This document shows, piece by piece, positions 1 through 6,700 of a stretch of 13,515 nt of DNA. A model generated the notes under the pieces. The model was not told the origin of the DNA. It did not search any database and was given only the letters and a program-made list of their open reading frames with translations. The stretch covers positions 1 through 13,515 of the forward strand of contig UQUM01000048.1 of NCBI GenBank assembly GCA_900544255.1, read 5' to 3'. Each line of letters starts with the position of its first letter. Positions within the stretch are counted from its first letter, which is position 1. The translations under genes were made by a program, and so were the position numbers. The DNA is from an uncultured Sutterella sp. (GTDB taxonomy: Bacteria > Pseudomonadota > Gammaproteobacteria > Burkholderiales > Burkholderiaceae_F).

Positions 1-321
1 TTGGTGGAATGCTCACAAGCGATCGGCTTGATGCGCAAAGGTGCCCTTTATTCGCTATTCCAAGCTTTTAAGGAACGGAAAGGTACCCGCAGAGCCGTTG
101 TGGCCATGGCTCACCATCTCGTCAAAATCATCTATTGCTTGTTTACGAAGGGCGGTAACTTCGAAGCGCAGTCGACGGATGCCTTGACGAAAGTCCGCAA
201 GCAGAAATACTTGTCGGCGGTAGCCAATATCAAGAAACAGAACTTCGAAATTCTGACGTCTGGATCTCTGGTGGATAAAGCTACGGGTGCAATCACCGCT
301 GTAGATCCTTTGACCGTTTGA
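1..321 (+). CDS. IS110-family transposase, C-terminal fragment (cut by window edge)
   Basis: About 106 residues of an open frame entering from the left edge; the first codon in view is TTG and is probably internal rather than a start. The stretch GTRRAVVAMAHHLVKIIY, at about residues 28-45, resembles the conserved C-terminal helix of IS110/IS116/IS902 transposases (the Transposase_20 region), which usually reads like KRAxVAxAHKLxxIIY. In that family the C-terminal domain carries the serine that acts together with an N-terminal RuvC-like DEDD domain; the catalytic parts are outside this window, so activity cannot be judged. The frame ends with TGA at 319-321, about 105 nt before a strong terminator. 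The assignment rests on motif resemblance only; another transposase family is possible. Whether the element is complete to the left is unknown. Confidence 0.6.
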   Translation: MVECSQAIGLMRKGALYSLFQAFKERKGTRRAVVAMAHHLVKIIYCLFTKGGNFEAQSTDALTKVRKQKYLSAVANIKKQNFEILTSGSLVDKATGAITAVDPLTV

Positions 322-425
322 TCGTTCTTTTGTCGCTTGATTGGTTGCCTTTGGGAAGCAACTTCTTAATGCATATTTTCAATGCAGGGGGCTCCGCGCG
401 CTGGGGCTCCGTTCCTTTCATGAAA
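322..425 (+). other. Non-coding 3' flank of the transposase with small repeats
   Basis: This stretch follows the transposase stop and precedes the terminator. It contains an imperfect hairpin with arms GTTGC (344-348) and GCAAC (358-362), an inverted TGCAT/ATGCA pair (370-374 and 382-386), and a 9-bp direct repeat GGGGCTCCG at 388-396 and 403-411. It probably contains the right end of the insertion element, but IS110-type elements usually lack terminal inverted repeats, so the exact boundary cannot be read from one copy. Confidence 0.35.
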
Positions 426-465
426 AAACGCCGCACCCCCATAACTGCAAGTGAGTGCGGCGTTT
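426..465. terminator. Bidirectional rho-independent terminator
   Basis: A perfect 11-bp inverted repeat, AAACGCCGCAC at 426-436 and GTGCGGCGTTT at 455-465, has an 18-nt loop. On the plus strand it is followed by CTCC and a run of seven T at 470-476. On the minus strand the stem leads into a run of six T (plus-strand A at 423-428). It lies between the plus-strand transposase end and the minus-strand hydrolase end, so it can stop transcription from both sides. Confidence 0.85.
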
Positions 466-550
466 CTCCTTTTTTTGTTATGTGGTCACAAACCCGACGT
501 GACTCCGTCGCAAGCATCCGCTTTCTTAATGAGCCGCTGCACCTCAGTGC

Positions 551-1477
551 TTACCCGAAGTGGCGTCCGATCCAGTCTTCGATCACGGCGCTCACTTCCT
601 GCGGGCATTCCGTCATCGGCCAGTGTGCACACTCCACCGTAGCAATTTCTCCGTCCGCCAACTGCTTCGTCCATGCCGCCATCGCCGTCGGATCCGTGAA
701 GGTACCGCTCGAAGCCGCGATGACGAGCGCCGGACACCGGATCATTTCCGGCGCTGGCGTCCGGCGCCCCACTTCCAAAAGATCCCGAAGGTAGGGCGCC
801 AAATGAATGTACTGCAGATCCGCCTTCGCTGACGAGTACTGTTCAATGAAGGCCTTCAATTCATCGCCGCCCCTGGCAATCATTTCCCGCGCCTTCGCGT
901 CCATCGCCCGCAAGTCCTGCGGTACGATCGTCCGGTTAAAACCCAGTTTATTCATCGCTCGGGTCACGGCTTCTGCCACCGCGAGCATCGGCGTCTTACG
1001 GCGCATCGCCTTGGCTTTCGACGTCAGGGCTTCAGAAATCAAAGGATCCAAATACACGGCCCCTGCCGTCGCCGCCGGATAGTGTGCCGTAAAGTAAAGC
1101 GCAATCATGGCACCCAGACTGTGACCGACAATAACGGCTTTTTCTACCCCGGCCTCATCCATCACGGCTTTGACGTCCGCCGCCCAATTCTCAAGACGTG
1201 CCTTGCCGCGGCAAATACTCGCCGCGTGCCCCCGCAGATCCATGCGGATAAAGTTCCAACGATTGCGCAGCGCCGTCGTATCCAAAAACTCTTCCCAACG
1301 ACTGCCGTTACTGGCAACGCCGTGCAGAAGCACGATCGTTCCCAACGGCTTTTCCTTGGCCGGGAGATTCGACCAATGAACAAGTGCTCCGGGCACCGTC
1401 AGACGGTGCCGTGTTTCTCCGTCCAACAGGCGGTAGACAAGGGTTTCTGCTTCTTTTTTAGTCTGACGGGGGGCCAT
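551..1477 (-). CDS. Alpha/beta hydrolase fold protein
   Basis: A 308-residue protein with the alpha/beta hydrolase pattern in the right order: an oxyanion-type LLHGVASN at about 50-57, the nucleophile elbow GHSLG with Ser120, a probable acid Asp262 in the segment TFTDP, and the catalytic His285 in CAHWP. Length and order match single-domain esterases, lipases or haloperoxidase-like hydrolases. No signal peptide or membrane segment is visible, so a cytoplasmic enzyme is expected. The substrate cannot be read from the sequence. The start ATG (1475-1477) has only a weak purine-rich ribosome site. The gene is monocistronic, divergent from cydP across a 228-bp gap and ended by the terminator at 426-465. 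Resemblance to menaquinone- or biotin-pathway esterases is not specific enough to name it. Confidence 0.85.
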   Translation of the reverse strand: MAPRQTKKEAETLVYRLLDGETRHRLTVPGALVHWSNLPAKEKPLGTIVLLHGVASNGSRWEEFLDTTALRNRWNFIRMDLRGHAASICRGKARLENWAADVKAVMDEAGVEKAVIVGHSLGAMIALYFTAHYPAATAGAVYLDPLISEALTSKAKAMRRKTPMLAVAEAVTRAMNKLGFNRTIVPQDLRAMDAKAREMIARGGDELKAFIEQYSSAKADLQYIHLAPYLRDLLEVGRRTPAPEMIRCPALVIAASSGTFTDPTAMAAWTKQLADGEIATVECAHWPMTECPQEVSAVIEDWIGRHFG

Positions 1478-1705
1478 AGAAAATCTCTGAGAAAAACCAT
1501 CGGCAGCACCGATACACGGGCTGAGCCCGATATTTTCCTACAGGCCGACGGAAAAACCCAACTCCCTTCGTCATAAAGTTTTTCTAATACCGTCATAGAG
1601 ATAGCCCCTCAGGCCATTGCCCGACGGTTCTTCGCACGGCTTTCTCCATTAAGATGCCTGCATCGGTCGGCCTCTTAAAAGCCGAACCGCCCAAGGAAAA
1701 CCACA
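1478..1705. promoter_or_regulatory. Divergent promoter region, hydrolase (-) and cydP operon (+)
   Basis: A 228-bp gap between two divergent genes must hold promoters in both directions. I could not find a convincing paired -35/-10 on either strand. An odd palindrome with 6-bp arms, CGGGCT at 1517-1522 and AGCCCG at 1524-1529, lies 40-52 nt upstream of the hydrolase start and could be an operator. No FNR-type TTGAT-N4-ATCAA site or clear ArcA-type site was found, although bd oxidase operons are often oxygen-regulated. The ribosome site of cydP, AAGGAA at 1693-1698, is 7 nt from its ATG. Confidence 0.4.
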
Positions 1706-1915
1706 ATGAAGAAGCCCACCTCCCGCCACCCATCGCTCCTTGTTGCCGAGATCGCCGTGATTCTCGTCTGCAAGCTCTGCGCGATCTTCGGGTTGTGGTA
1801 CTGCTTCTTCGGTCCGGATAAGCGCACGGAACAGACGCCTGAAGTCGTCGCCGCCGTCTTTTTTTCCCACGAAAATGCTGTCCGGGCCCCGTCCACCGAA
1901 GGAGATCCGCGATGA
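1706..1915 (+). CDS. cydP: Cytochrome bd oxidase small subunit CydP (putative)
   Basis: A 69-residue single-pass membrane protein. After a short basic N-terminus (MKKPTSRH) there is one hydrophobic helix at about 11-36, running from LLVAEIAVILV to WYCFFGP, then a polar tail. Size, layout (AEIAVILVCKL followed by a W/F-rich end and a charged tail) and position directly before cydA match the putative small subunit CydP found next to cydAB in many proteobacteria; its biochemical role is little known. The ribosome site AAGGAA sits 7 nt before the ATG at 1706. Its TGA overlaps the cydA ATG in an ATGA arrangement (1912-1915), which indicates translational coupling and argues that this is a real gene. 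Frame and spacing are clear; the family name rests on resemblance and context. Confidence 0.75.
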   Translation: MKKPTSRHPSLLVAEIAVILVCKLCAIFGLWYCFFGPDKRTEQTPEVVAAVFFSHENAVRAPSTEGDPR

Positions 1916-3465
1916 TTTCATCCGAACTCGTTGACCTGTCGAGACTGCAGTTCGCCTTCACCTCGATGTACCACTTCATCTTCGTACCGCTCACGCTGGG
2001 CTTAAGTTTCATGCTCGTCGTGATGGAAGCCTGCTACGTCGTTTCCGGCCGCACCGTCTACAAAGACATGACGCGCTTCTGGGGCAAACTCTTCGGCATC
2101 AACTTTGCCCTGGGGGTTGCCACCGGCATCACGATGGAATTCCAGTTCGGCACCAACTGGGCCTATTACTCACATTACGTAGGCGACATCTTCGGCGCCC
2201 CACTCGCGATTGAAGGCCTGATGGCGTTCTTCCTCGAATCCACCATGGTGGGGTTGTTCTTCTTCGGCTGGAACCGTCTTTCCAAAGGAGCACACCTCGC
2301 AGTCACGTTCCTCATGGCGCTCGGCACCAATCTTTCCGCCCTGTGGATTCTTGTTGCAAACGCCTGGATGCAGTACCCCGCCGGCAGTGAATTCAATTTT
2401 GTCACTATGCGCATGGAAATGACGAACTTCTGGGATGTCGTCACGAGCCCCTGGGCACAAGCGAAATTCATGCATACCGTCAACGGCGGCTACATGACGG
2501 GCGCCATGTTCGTCCTCGCCGTTTCCGCTTGGTACCTCTTAAAAGGGCGCGACACCGACTTCGCGAAGAAGTCTCTCAGGATCGCCGCGGTTTTCGGCCT
2601 TATCGCTTCGGTTTTCACCCTGCACATGGGGGACGAATCAGGCTACCTCGTGACGAAGGATCAACCCACTAAGATCGCCGCCATGGAAGCCGTGTGGGAA
2701 ACGCACGAAGCCCCGGCTCCTATGTCGCTTTTTGCCATACCGGATGAAAAGAACCGCACCAACACCCGGGAAATTTCCATCCCCTGGGTTTTCGGGATCA
2801 TCGGCACGCGCAGCCTTTCTGCTGAAATCGAAGGCATCAACCCCCTGGTGGAAAAAGCCGAAGCCCGCATCATCAACGGTCAGACGGCGGTGACGCTTCT
2901 TGAAGAACTCCGCAAGACCCCGGAAAACGCCAATCTGCGCAAACAGTTTGAAGCCGTCAAGGACGACCTCGGCTATGGGCTCCTCTTAAAGAAATACACG
3001 GCCGACGTCACAAAGGCGACGCCCGAACAGATTTCCGCCGCGGCTTTGTCGACCGTCCCTGCGGTGACACCGATGTACTGGTCCTTCCGAGCCATGGTGG
3101 GCTGCGGCTTGGTGTGCCTCCTTGTTTTCCTCATCGGAGCCGTCACGAGTCTCAAGGGAACGGTTGCAGGGAAACCTTGGTTCCTGCGCATTGCGACCCT
3201 TGCGCTCCCCTTACCCTGGATTGCGTCGGAAGCCGGTTGGTTCGTTGCGGAATACGGTCGCCAGCCCTGGACGATTTACGAAATTCTCCCGGTGGATCTT
3301 TCCGTTTCGTCCCTGTCGGCGGGTGAAGTTCTCGCGTCGCTTGCGGGCTTCGTCATTCTCTACGCCGTCCTCTTTGCCGTGGAGATGTGGCTCATGATCC
3401 GTACGGCCAAAACCGGCCCCAGTACGCTCGCGACCGGCCGCTACTTCTTTGAACGCCGCGCCTAA
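1912..3465 (+). CDS. cydA: Cytochrome bd quinol oxidase subunit I
   Basis: A 517-residue membrane protein that aligns throughout with E. coli CydA (about 522 aa). It oxidises quinol and carries hemes b558, b595 and d, reducing O2 to water at the inner membrane. Visible key residues: His21 (equivalent of His19), Glu101 and Glu109 in AIEGLMAFFLE, His188 in FMHTV and Met395 in SFRAMV (heme b558 ligands), and Arg393. The quinol loop has Lys254 and Glu259 in TKIAAMEA, equivalents of E. coli Lys252 and Glu257. GRQPW stands at 449-453. The insert between about 255 and 385 marks the long-Q-loop class. Start ATG 1912 has AAGGAG at 1899-1904. cydB follows after 12 nt. All residues needed for activity appear present. 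Confidence 0.97.
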   Translation: MISSELVDLSRLQFAFTSMYHFIFVPLTLGLSFMLVVMEACYVVSGRTVYKDMTRFWGKLFGINFALGVATGITMEFQFGTNWAYYSHYVGDIFGAPLAIEGLMAFFLESTMVGLFFFGWNRLSKGAHLAVTFLMALGTNLSALWILVANAWMQYPAGSEFNFVTMRMEMTNFWDVVTSPWAQAKFMHTVNGGYMTGAMFVLAVSAWYLLKGRDTDFAKKSLRIAAVFGLIASVFTLHMGDESGYLVTKDQPTKIAAMEAVWETHEAPAPMSLFAIPDEKNRTNTREISIPWVFGIIGTRSLSAEIEGINPLVEKAEARIINGQTAVTLLEELRKTPENANLRKQFEAVKDDLGYGLLLKKYTADVTKATPEQISAAALSTVPAVTPMYWSFRAMVGCGLVCLLVFLIGAVTSLKGTVAGKPWFLRIATLALPLPWIASEAGWFVAEYGRQPWTIYEILPVDLSVSSLSAGEVLASLAGFVILYAVLFAVEMWLMIRTAKTGPSTLATGRYFFERRA

Positions 3466-3477
3466 GGAGAACTCAAA

Positions 3478-4617
3478 ATGATTGACTATGCCATCCTTAA
3501 AGTCATCTGGTGGTTATTCATCGGCGTGCTTCTCGTGGGCTTTGCCGTCATGGACGGTCAGGACATGGGCGTGGGAACGCTTCTGCCCTTTATCGGGAAA
3601 ACCGACACCGAACGCCGCTGCATGATTAATTCCGTCGCCCCGCATTGGGACGGCAATCAGGTGTGGTTCATCACGGGGGGCGGAGCGATGTTTGCCGCCT
3701 GGCCCATGGTCTACGCCACGGCGTTCTCCGGGTTTTACTGGGCGATGCTCGTCATTCTCATTGCGCTCATCCTGCGGCCCCTCGCCTTTGACTACCGCAG
3801 CAAGGTGCCGGCGCAGAAATGGCGTTCTTCCTGGGACTGGGCGCTTTTTGCGGGCTCGGTCATTCCGCCCGTGATCTGCGGCGTTGCGTTCGGCAACCTC
3901 CTTCAGGGCGTTCCCTTCCATTTGGATGAGACGCTCCGTCCCATCTACACCGGGAATTTTTTCGGGCTCCTGAATCCCTTCGGTCTTTTGTGCGGCGTCA
4001 CGGGCCTCTTGATGATGGTCTGCCACGGTGCCAACTACCTGGTGCTGCGCACGGACGGGGATCTGCAGCGGCGTGCCGCTTCCGTGTCGACGCTGTCGGC
4101 CCTGGCAACACTCGTCTTCTTCGTGGCGGGCGGCGTCTGGACTTACTTCGGCATTGACGGCCTCGTCGTGAGTGCGGGGCTTGATCCCGCCGGCCCTGCC
4201 AACCCGCTGGCTAAGACCGTCGACATCTACGCCGGCGCCTGGTTTACGAACTTCAAGTCCTACCCCCTGCTGTGGATCGTTCCCGCCTTAGGCATCATCG
4301 GTTTAATAGCTTCGGTGCTCTTTACGCGCCTTCTGAAACCGCTTCTTGCGATCGTCATGTCGGCGGCGGCCATGCTGTCAATTATTCTCACGCCGCTCGT
4401 CGCGATGTTCCCCTTCATCCTGCCGAGTTCCACGGAAGTGCGTTCGAGCCTCACCGTCTGGGACTGCACGAGTTCGCAGCTGACGCTTGAGATCATGCTC
4501 TATGTGACGCTCATCTTCCTTCCCATCGTACTCGCCTACACCACCTGGGCCTACCGCACGATGTCGGGAAAGATCACGGCGGACTTCATTAAGAAGAACG
4601 ATTACCAGCTCTATTGA
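3478..4617 (+). CDS. cydB: Cytochrome bd quinol oxidase subunit II
   Basis: A 379-residue polytopic membrane protein, the same length as E. coli CydB and similar from end to end, for example HWDGNQVWF at 56-64, FDYRSK, GVAFGNLLQGVPF and the end DCTSSQLTL. CydB pairs with CydA as a pseudo-symmetric partner. Asp26 and Asp29 in FAVMDGQD and Asp58 in HWDGNQ are the conserved acidic positions linked to proton supply in this family. The ribosome site AAGGAG (3464-3469) overlaps the cydA stop codon and is 8 nt from the ATG. The 49-nt gap to cydX contains a hairpin, listed separately. Confidence 0.97.
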   Translation: MIDYAILKVIWWLFIGVLLVGFAVMDGQDMGVGTLLPFIGKTDTERRCMINSVAPHWDGNQVWFITGGGAMFAAWPMVYATAFSGFYWAMLVILIALILRPLAFDYRSKVPAQKWRSSWDWALFAGSVIPPVICGVAFGNLLQGVPFHLDETLRPIYTGNFFGLLNPFGLLCGVTGLLMMVCHGANYLVLRTDGDLQRRAASVSTLSALATLVFFVAGGVWTYFGIDGLVVSAGLDPAGPANPLAKTVDIYAGAWFTNFKSYPLLWIVPALGIIGLIASVLFTRLLKPLLAIVMSAAAMLSIILTPLVAMFPFILPSSTEVRSSLTVWDCTSSQLTLEIMLYVTLIFLPIVLAYTTWAYRTMSGKITADFIKKNDYQLY

Positions 4618-4624
4618 CGACAAA

Positions 4625-4644
4625 GGGGAGACTCCCGTCTCCCC
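4625..4644 (+). promoter_or_regulatory. Perfect hairpin between cydB and cydX
   Basis: GGGGAGAC at 4625-4632 pairs perfectly with GTCTCCCC at 4637-4644 across a 4-nt TCCC loop, starting 7 nt after the cydB stop. It has no following T-run (CTCCCCTCAAG), so it is not a classical terminator. It ends 9 nt before the cydX ribosome site (AGAGGA at 4654-4659). A role in mRNA stability, processing or partial attenuation that sets the cydB:cydX ratio is an inference. Confidence 0.6.
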
Positions 4645-4666
4645 CTCCCCTCAAGAGGACATCATC

Positions 4667-4774
4667 ATGATTTATTTTTACTGGATTACCGGATTGGGAC
4701 TGGCGCTCACGCTCTCCGTACTCATTGCCGTGACGGCAGATCACCGCGAAGACGCCGACCGCGCCTCCGTCTGA
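4667..4774 (+). CDS. cydX: Cytochrome bd oxidase small subunit CydX
   Basis: A 35-codon gene starting MIYFYWITGLGLA, with one hydrophobic helix at about 4-24 and an acidic C-terminal tail (ADHREDADRASV). E. coli CydX (37 aa, starting MWYFAWILG) has the same layout: an aromatic-rich start, the W-I-x-G pattern, a single helix and a charged tail. CydX binds CydA and stabilises the hemes. The gene sits directly after cydB and before ybgE, as in E. coli. The ribosome site AGAGGA (4654-4659) is 7 nt from the ATG; the TGA is at 4772-4774. It is easily missed in annotation because of its size. Confidence 0.9.
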   Translation: MIYFYWITGLGLALTLSVLIAVTADHREDADRASV

Positions 4775-4775
4775 C

Positions 4776-5036
4776 ATGCTGAAAACGCTCTCGCGCTTCA
4801 TTTCCCTCACGGCGGCTGCGGCAGTCGTCGCCGTGACGGTGTTTTATCCGCGGGCAATTGCCGTGGACGGCGCTCACGTTCCCTTCGGGGGCTTCGTGCT
4901 CCTCATGATCGGCATGAGTCTCGCGTGGGTGCACGGCGTCGGATTCGTTCCGGAAACCCCGTGGCTCAGACGCCTCTTTTCACCGCTCGCGGCGTGGCCG
5001 CTTCTCGTTATCGGCGCCGCGCTCGTTTTCGTCTGA
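4776..5036 (+). CDS. ybgE: Cyd operon protein YbgE
   Basis: An 86-residue inner membrane protein with about three hydrophobic segments (8-24, 38-54, 70-86). The motif WVHGVGFVPE (51-60) matches the VIHGVGFRP segment of E. coli YbgE (97 aa), and the gene holds the same place after cydX. YbgE has no established biochemical role; its constant linkage suggests a part in oxidase assembly or stability. The ATG begins 1 nt after the cydX stop, and no separate ribosome site is visible, so translation is probably coupled to cydX. The TGA ends 1 nt before the 3' end of yaeQ on the other strand, leaving no room for a terminator. Confidence 0.85.
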   Translation: MLKTLSRFISLTAAAAVVAVTVFYPRAIAVDGAHVPFGGFVLLMIGMSLAWVHGVGFVPETPWLRRLFSPLAAWPLLVIGAALVFV

Positions 5037-5037
5037 T

Positions 5038-5595
5038 TCAGAACACCGGTTCGCCCCGGCGCATCAGGCACCCGATGTGCAGTTCCAAGTTCTGCTCATC
5101 GTCCGCCATCCACACCGTGCCGTCCTGAATCGTGGCGGCCAGGTGCATGTTGCGGTTACACATCCCCGCCAACGCTCCGCGTTCTTCGTCCGTGATACGG
5201 AGGATCGTGAGCTTGTTGATCTTCCCGAAATCCCCCTTGTTGGACGCCCACCACGGCTCCACCTTCGCATCGTCGTACGCGAGCACCACGACGTCGTCGC
5301 TTTTCCCGGCCGCACGCCGCAGGCTCTTGTTGTCGGGCGTTCCCACATCAATCCAACGCCCGATGTCTCCGGCCTCATTCGTTTCCCACAAATCCGCATC
5401 ATCGTCCGCGGAAATCCCGCGACCGAACTCGAGTTTGTCGCTCGCATAAAGAGCAAACGCCAACACCCGCACCATCATGCGGGATTCGGTTTCCGACGGA
5501 TGGCACGCGATCGTGAGATGCCGCGTACCGTACCAACCGCGATCCAAATCGGAAATTTCCAGCGTTGCCTTATAAATTGTTGCGCCGAGCGCCAT
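5038..5595 (-). CDS. yaeQ: YaeQ family protein
   Basis: A 185-residue soluble protein that matches E. coli YaeQ (181 aa) along its length: MALGATIYKATLEISDLDR at the start, HPSETESRMMVRVLA at 32-46, WIDVGTPD at 81-88 and the late ATIQDGTVWMADD at 154-166. YaeQ has a PD-(D/E)XK nuclease-like fold; the acidic and basic residues around 82-98 (Asp83, Asp88, Lys98) fit such a site. The E. coli gene was named from a claimed effect on RfaH-dependent expression; its true function is unsettled. The start ATG 5593-5595 has GAGG about 7 nt upstream. It follows the AEC transporter by 16 nt and is probably cotranscribed with it. No terminator is visible at its 3' end. Confidence 0.93.
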   Translation of the reverse strand: MALGATIYKATLEISDLDRGWYGTRHLTIACHPSETESRMMVRVLAFALYASDKLEFGRGISADDDADLWETNEAGDIGRWIDVGTPDNKSLRRAAGKSDDVVVLAYDDAKVEPWWASNKGDFGKINKLTILRITDEERGALAGMCNRNMHLAATIQDGTVWMADDEQNLELHIGCLMRRGEPVF

Positions 5596-5611
5596 AACTG
5601 CCTCAAAAAAA

Positions 5612-6559
5612 CTAAATGCCGGCGCCCAAAAGCGCCAACGTAAGCGGTACCGTCACCGCCGAAATCAACGTCGAAACGAAGATGGCGTTACTCGCCGCCG
5701 CCTCTTCGCTCTCAAATTCGTTGGACATGATGTAAAGATTGATCGCCACCGGCAGGCACGACAACAACGTCGTGGCGTTTGTCTGCAGTTCCCCCAAACC
5801 GATCACACGGCAGAGGGCATAAACAATCAAGGGCTGCACCACAAGTTTCAACGCGGAAATCAAGCAGCCCTTCGGAAGCGCCGCCTTAAAGGAGTGCTGA
5901 GCCAAAGCCATCCCCACGGCAATCAAAGCCGCCGGCGTCGTCGCCGCTGAGACCCACCCAAACGTCTTATCAATCACCCCCGGCAGGTGCCACCCGGTCA
6001 ATCCCCAACAGGAACCTAATACGATACCCAAAACAATGGGATTTTTAAAGATATTGAAGAGCGCCCGCACAAATTTCTTCGTATCCACGTGCCCGCCCGT
6101 GCGCCCGAATTCCACGCAGGCCGTCGCCGCCGTCCACAGCAAGAGGACGTTGAAGATGATGATGAGCGAAATCGTCGGTATCGCCGCGTTTCCCAGACTC
6201 ACCTGAACGATCGGCACCCCCAACTGCACGTTGTTGCCGAAAATGCCGCCCATCCCGGTAATCACCTGTCCCGTGGAGTCCTGGTGAAAGACGCGTTTTC
6301 CCAACTGCCGCCCCAGCGTAAAGACCACGATGCAGGAACCGAAAAAAGCGATCAGCACGCGCCAATCCACGGGCGGCATCTCAGACAAGTGACTCATCAT
6401 CTGAAAAAGCATCACGGGCATCAGAAGCTTAAAGACAAACTTCGAGAGCCCCGAGGAAACCGCTTTGTCGAACATTTCCACCTTTACCGTCCCCCAACCC
6501 AAAAAGACGAGGAGAAAAAGCGGTGCGCAGAGTTCGAGATGATGGAAAAAGAGCTGCAT
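5612..6559 (-). CDS. AEC (auxin efflux carrier) family transporter
   Basis: A 315-residue, strongly hydrophobic protein with about ten transmembrane segments in two halves, as in the AEC family (Mem_trans). Typical motifs are FGNNVQLGVPI (107-117), KNPIVLGIVLG (172-182), TPAALIAVGMAL (208-219), KLVVQPLIVY (238-247) and LPVAINLYIMS (269-279). Bacterial members carry small organic acids such as malate or malonate; the substrate here cannot be told. The ATG at 6557-6559 has AGGA about 9 nt upstream. A good promoter lies at 6610-6638. It is first in a likely two-gene unit with yaeQ. Confidence 0.88.
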   Translation of the reverse strand: MQLFFHHLELCAPLFLLVFLGWGTVKVEMFDKAVSSGLSKFVFKLLMPVMLFQMMSHLSEMPPVDWRVLIAFFGSCIVVFTLGRQLGKRVFHQDSTGQVITGMGGIFGNNVQLGVPIVQVSLGNAAIPTISLIIIFNVLLLWTAATACVEFGRTGGHVDTKKFVRALFNIFKNPIVLGIVLGSCWGLTGWHLPGVIDKTFGWVSAATTPAALIAVGMALAQHSFKAALPKGCLISALKLVVQPLIVYALCRVIGLGELQTNATTLLSCLPVAINLYIMSNEFESEEAAASNAIFVSTLISAVTVPLTLALLGAGI

Positions 6560-6609
6560 AGTCCGTGTCCTAGAAACACCGGTCGCAAGCTTTCCGGCGT
6601 GGATGGCTG

Positions 6610-6638
6610 ATTATCGGACGGAAAACCCAGGCAATCAA
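6610..6638 (-). promoter_or_regulatory. Sigma-70-type promoter of the AEC-yaeQ unit
   Basis: On the minus strand a -35 TTGATT (plus 6633-6638) and a -10 GATAAT (plus 6610-6615) are separated by exactly 17 nt. This places the transcript start near 6603, about 40 nt before the AEC start codon. The promoter overlaps the gap just beyond the fadL terminator, so the AEC unit is transcribed separately from fadL. Confidence 0.6.
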
Positions 6639-6640
6639 AC

Positions 6641-6678
6641 AAAAACGCCGTTTCAGGTCGCCCCGAAACAGCGTTTTT
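6641..6678 (-). terminator. Rho-independent terminator of fadL
   Basis: Arms AAAAACGC (6641-6648) and GCGTTTTT (6671-6678), extended by GTTTC/GAAAC (6650-6654 and 6665-6669) after one mismatch, close a 10-nt loop. It begins 22 nt after the fadL stop in the minus direction, and its minus-strand end is a run of five T followed by GTTTG. The A/T arms make it able to stop either strand. Confidence 0.8.
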
Positions 6679-6700
6679 GCTGCGTTATACGCGGTGTCGC

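Noticed and set aside
318..794. A 158-codon open frame after the transposase
   Set aside because: It runs through the strong terminator at 426-465 and into the 3' end of the hydrolase on the other strand, with no ribosome site or recognisable motif.
1399..1596. A 65-codon minus-strand frame overlapping the hydrolase start
   Set aside because: It overlaps the N-terminal coding part of the hydrolase in another frame, has no domain, and its start lacks a good ribosome site.
1560..1700. FNR- or ArcA-type sites before the cyd operon
   Set aside because: No sequence near TTGAT-N4-ATCAA or a run of TTA-type direct repeats was found, so oxygen regulation is expected only by analogy.
5077..5643. A 188-codon open frame on the plus strand over yaeQ
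   Set aside because: YaeQ on the minus strand matches its family along its entire length; this frame is a mirror artefact.
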